From Litorivivens sp041619575 (GTDB taxonomy: Bacteria; Pseudomonadota; Gammaproteobacteria; Pseudomonadales; Spongiibacteraceae): DNA of 8,182 nucleotides. Every line of letters begins with the position of its first letter. The first letter of the stretch is position 1. The position numbers and the translations under genes were made by a program. Where the stretch lies: contig JBFKDP010000181.1 of assembly GCA_041619575.1 (NCBI GenBank), positions 1 through 8,182 on the forward strand, written 5' to 3'. This document shows, piece after piece, positions 6,017 through 8,182 of this stretch. The notes beneath the pieces were generated by a model that ran no database searches, was not told the DNA's origin, and saw nothing but the letters and a program-made list of their open reading frames with translations.

Positions 6017-7207
6017 GCGAAAACCTGCCCAGTTGGCTTGAGCCAGGTCGAGATCAGCCAGTGCCGAGAGCAACCTGTCGATTTGCTGACTCTTATGGGC
6101 CGCACTCAGCGTGATGCGCAGTCGCGCGGTCCCTTCCGGCACAGTCGGCGGGCGTATGGCAGAGACGAGAATACCGCGCTGCGCCAGCGCTGCGCCGCAT
6201 TGCAAAGCAAGCGCGTCAGCGCCAATCAGCAAAGGCTGTATCGCGGTTTCAGAGGGCATCAATGGCAGTGCCAACGCTTCGGCGCCACGCTTGAAATAAG
6301 CAATGTTGGTTTGCAGTTGATCCCGGCGCCAGGCTTCACGATCCAGCAGTTCAAGGGCGGCCAGGTTTGCTGCGGCCACTGCCGGTGGCATCGCGGTGGT
6401 GTAAATGTAGGGCCGGGCAAATTGAATCAGCGTTTCAATTAAAGCCTCACTGCCAGCTACAAAGGCCCCAAAACCACCCAGTGCCTTACCCAGAGTCGCC
6501 ATTAGAATGGGAAGCTCATCTTGCCCGATAGATTGATGCTCGGCGCTGCCGCGACCGCGTGCGCCTAGTACACCAAAACCGTGGGCATCGTCAGCCATCA
6601 GCCAGGCATTGTGCCCGGCCGCAATCCCGGCCAGCTCCTGCAGTGGGGCCTGATCGCCATCCATACTAAAAACGGCATCCACGACGACCAGTTTCCGTTC
6701 TGCATCGCTCCGCTCCAGCCGCTGTCCAAGACTGTCGATATCATTGTGGGCAAAGCGTTGGAAACGCGCCCCGCTAAGAAGTCCGCCGTCAAGCAGTGAA
6801 GCGTGATTAAGGCGATCTTCAAATACCGCATCACCTCGCCCCACCAAGGCAGTGATAATGCCAAGATTGGCCATGTACCCAGTAGAAAACAGTAGCGCGC
6901 GATCACGGCCGGTCAGCTCAGCCAAGCGCTCTTCCAGCGCGTGATGTTCGGAAGAATGACCACACACAAGGTGAGAAGCGCCGCTGCCCACACCAAAGTC
7001 GGCTGCAGCCTTTCGCATCGCTTGGACCAAAGCCGGATGATTCGCCAGGCCCAAATAGTCGTTACTGCAAAAGAGAAGATAGTCTCGGCCGTCGACACGC
7101 GCCTGCACACCTGTGGCACTTTCCAGTGTCAGGCGACGGCGATAACGGCTCTGCTCGCGGCGCTGCTGAAGCGCCGCTGTCAGAATTTGATCAATGGATT
7201 GAGTCAC
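6014..7207 (-). CDS. bioF: 8-amino-7-oxononanoate synthase BioF
   Basis: This 397-residue PLP enzyme of the alpha-oxoamine synthase family condenses pimeloyl-ACP with L-alanine to give KAPA, releasing CO2. It aligns with E. coli BioF from end to end. SNDYLGL at 48-54 is the family opening. GVGSGASHLVCGHSSEHH spans 72-89. His135 (LNHAS) stacks on the cofactor, DDAHGFGVLG at 206-215 supplies Asp206 and His209, and Lys241 in ATLGKALGG is the Schiff-base lysine. GTARLRITLSAAH at 359-371 is the carboxylate-binding region. The start is GTG; no other start codon exists between it and the bioB stop in the same frame, and the next Met is at residue 64. I see no good Shine-Dalgarno, so initiation may be weak or depend on bioB translation. 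The gene lies 36 nt after bioB. Confidence 0.97.
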   Translation of the reverse strand: MTQSIDQILTAALQQRREQSRYRRRLTLESATGVQARVDGRDYLLFCSNDYLGLANHPALVQAMRKAAADFGVGSGASHLVCGHSSEHHALEERLAELTGRDRALLFSTGYMANLGIITALVGRGDAVFEDRLNHASLLDGGLLSGARFQRFAHNDIDSLGQRLERSDAERKLVVVDAVFSMDGDQAPLQELAGIAAGHNAWLMADDAHGFGVLGARGRGSAEHQSIGQDELPILMATLGKALGGFGAFVAGSEALIETLIQFARPYIYTTAMPPAVAAANLAALELLDREAWRRDQLQTNIAYFKRGAEALALPLMPSETAIQPLLIGADALALQCGAALAQRGILVSAIRPPTVPEGTARLRITLSAAHKSQQIDRLLSALADLDLAQANWAGFR

Positions 7208-7243
7208 GCTGCGGCAAGTGCCCGAGGACGGGAGTTCAGGGAA

Positions 7244-8182
7244 TCAGGCTGTCGCGTCGTAAAAATAACGGTCGTTCTGCGCCTGCTCAATACTTGCCTG
7301 CAATACGGCTTCTTGCTCGTCTTCACAGTATTGCTCGTCTCGCTCCTCAGGCGTAATGCCAAGACGATCAAACAGCTGTAAGTCCTTGTTAGCCTCAGGG
7401 TTCGGTGTAGTCAGTAACTTTTCGCCATAGAAAATGGAGTTAGCGCCTGCAAAATAAGCCAGAGCATGCATCTGCTCATTCATCTCTTCTCGTCCGGCCG
7501 ACAAGCGCACATGGGACGCTGGCATCAAAATACGGGCGACTGCAATTGTGCGGATAAAATCGAAGGGATCAAGGTCCGCTTCTGTCGCCAGAGGTGTGCC
7601 CTCAACCCGAACCAGCATGTTTATAGGAACGCTTTCGGGATGTTCCGGCAAATTGGCCAGCTGGATCAGCAGACCAGCCCGATCCCGGACACTTTCCCCC
7701 ATACCGACGATGCCACCACTGCAGACTTTAAGGCCCGCCTTACGTACATTGGACAATGTATCCAGTCGATGCTGGTAAGTACGGGTGGTAATGATTTCGC
7801 CATAGAATTCCGGTGAGGTGTCCAGGTTGTGGTTGTAATAATCAAGCCCTGCCTCAGCTAGCTCTTCAGCCTGCTCTTCGCTGAGCATACCGAGCGTCAT
7901 ACAGGTTTCCAGACCCAGTTCCTTAACGCCCTTAACCATGGCCGTCACATAGGGCATGTCTTTAGGCTTGGGGGAACGCCAGGCCGCCCCCATGCAAAAA
8001 CGGGAAGCACCAGTTGCCTTGGCCGCACGCGCCTCAGACAGGACTTTTTCAACCTCCATGAGCTTTTCCTGCTCCAGGCCGGTGTCGTAACGGTTGCTTT
8101 GAGGGCAATATTTGCAATCTTCCGGACAGGCTCCGGTTTTGATAGACAGTAGCGTACTGACCTGCACCTGATTGGGATCAAA
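7244..8182 (-). CDS. bioB: Biotin synthase BioB, N-terminus beyond the window
   Basis: This radical-SAM enzyme inserts sulfur into dethiobiotin to form biotin. The visible 312 residues begin FDPNQVQVSTLLSIKTG, matching E. coli BioB from about residue 35, so about 34 residues are cut off. A GTG at 8167-8165 lies inside the conserved region and is not the start. Cys19, Cys23 and Cys26 (CPEDCKYC) bind the 4Fe-4S cluster and correspond to E. coli Cys53, Cys57 and Cys60. Cys63 (RFCMGAAW), Cys94 (ETCMTLG), Cys154 (KVCSGG) and Arg226 (RLSAGRE) correspond to the 2Fe-2S ligands Cys97, Cys128, Cys188 and Arg260. YYNHNLDTSPEFY is at 115-127 and LLTTPNPE at 256-263. The last 35 residues are acidic and vary in the family. 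It is the first visible gene of the operon; the promoter and any BirA-type operator are outside. Confidence 0.98.
   Translation of the reverse strand, partial: FDPNQVQVSTLLSIKTGACPEDCKYCPQSNRYDTGLEQEKLMEVEKVLSEARAAKATGASRFCMGAAWRSPKPKDMPYVTAMVKGVKELGLETCMTLGMLSEEQAEELAEAGLDYYNHNLDTSPEFYGEIITTRTYQHRLDTLSNVRKAGLKVCSGGIVGMGESVRDRAGLLIQLANLPEHPESVPINMLVRVEGTPLATEADLDPFDFIRTIAVARILMPASHVRLSAGREEMNEQMHALAYFAGANSIFYGEKLLTTPNPEANKDLQLFDRLGITPEERDEQYCEDEQEAVLQASIEQAQNDRYFYDATA

Noticed and set aside
8165..8167. GTG as a start for bioB
   Set aside because: The frame stays open to the window edge and the residues before the GTG (F-D-P-N-Q) match the conserved E. coli BioB sequence, so the true start is outside.
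1..8182. Mobile elements, CRISPR arrays, tRNA or rRNA genes, riboswitches
   Set aside because: Nothing in the gaps (20, 161, 129, 6 and 36 nt) or elsewhere resembles these. No repeat array, transposase or integrase motif is present.

Overview
The window reads as one strand of chromosome from a gammaproteobacterium. Every gene lies on the minus strand, so transcription runs from high to low coordinates: bioB (cut by the right edge) > bioF > bioHC > bioD > an AidB-family acyl-CoA dehydrogenase > a 595-residue FadE/DmdC-type acyl-CoA dehydrogenase > the first codons of a paralogue of the latter (cut by the left edge). The proteins resemble the E. coli and Pseudomonas versions, and base composition is moderate. 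BioH and BioC are fused into one protein. I recall that form, named BioHC, from cellulolytic marine gammaproteobacteria such as Saccharophagus and Teredinibacter, so a Cellvibrionales-like host is my best guess. That is an inference, not something the sequence proves.

Region 3777-8182 is a compact biotin operon. BioC methylates malonyl-ACP so that it can pass through fatty acid synthesis as a disguised primer. BioH removes the methyl group at the pimeloyl-ACP stage. BioF condenses pimeloyl-ACP with alanine to KAPA, BioD closes the ureido ring of DAPA to dethiobiotin, and BioB inserts sulfur. The KAPA-to-DAPA aminotransferase (bioA) is not between these genes and must be elsewhere. The genes are tightly packed: 36 nt between bioB and bioF, a 1-nt TGATG overlap between bioF and bioHC, and 6 nt between bioHC and bioD. 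The operon promoter lies beyond the right edge.

Region 1-3776 holds acyl-CoA dehydrogenases. A 129-nt gap after bioD holds a plausible sigma70-type promoter with a perfect 13-bp inverted repeat (5-bp arms, 3-nt centre) in its spacer, ahead of the AidB-like gene. A 161-nt gap then precedes the 595-aa dehydrogenase, with a weaker candidate promoter and an AT-rich dyad. A second dehydrogenase follows 20 nt after its stop codon and opens with nearly the same residues, so the two are tandem paralogues and probably cotranscribed.

The same neighbourhood, bioBFHCD followed by FadE-type dehydrogenases, is as I recall found in Pseudomonas (P. aeruginosa PA0500-PA0508). The window is therefore mostly a conserved housekeeping neighbourhood. 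The less ordinary points are the BioH-BioC fusion, the AidB-family gene between the two modules, and the palindrome in its promoter. I see no mobile element, CRISPR array, tRNA, rRNA or phage feature.
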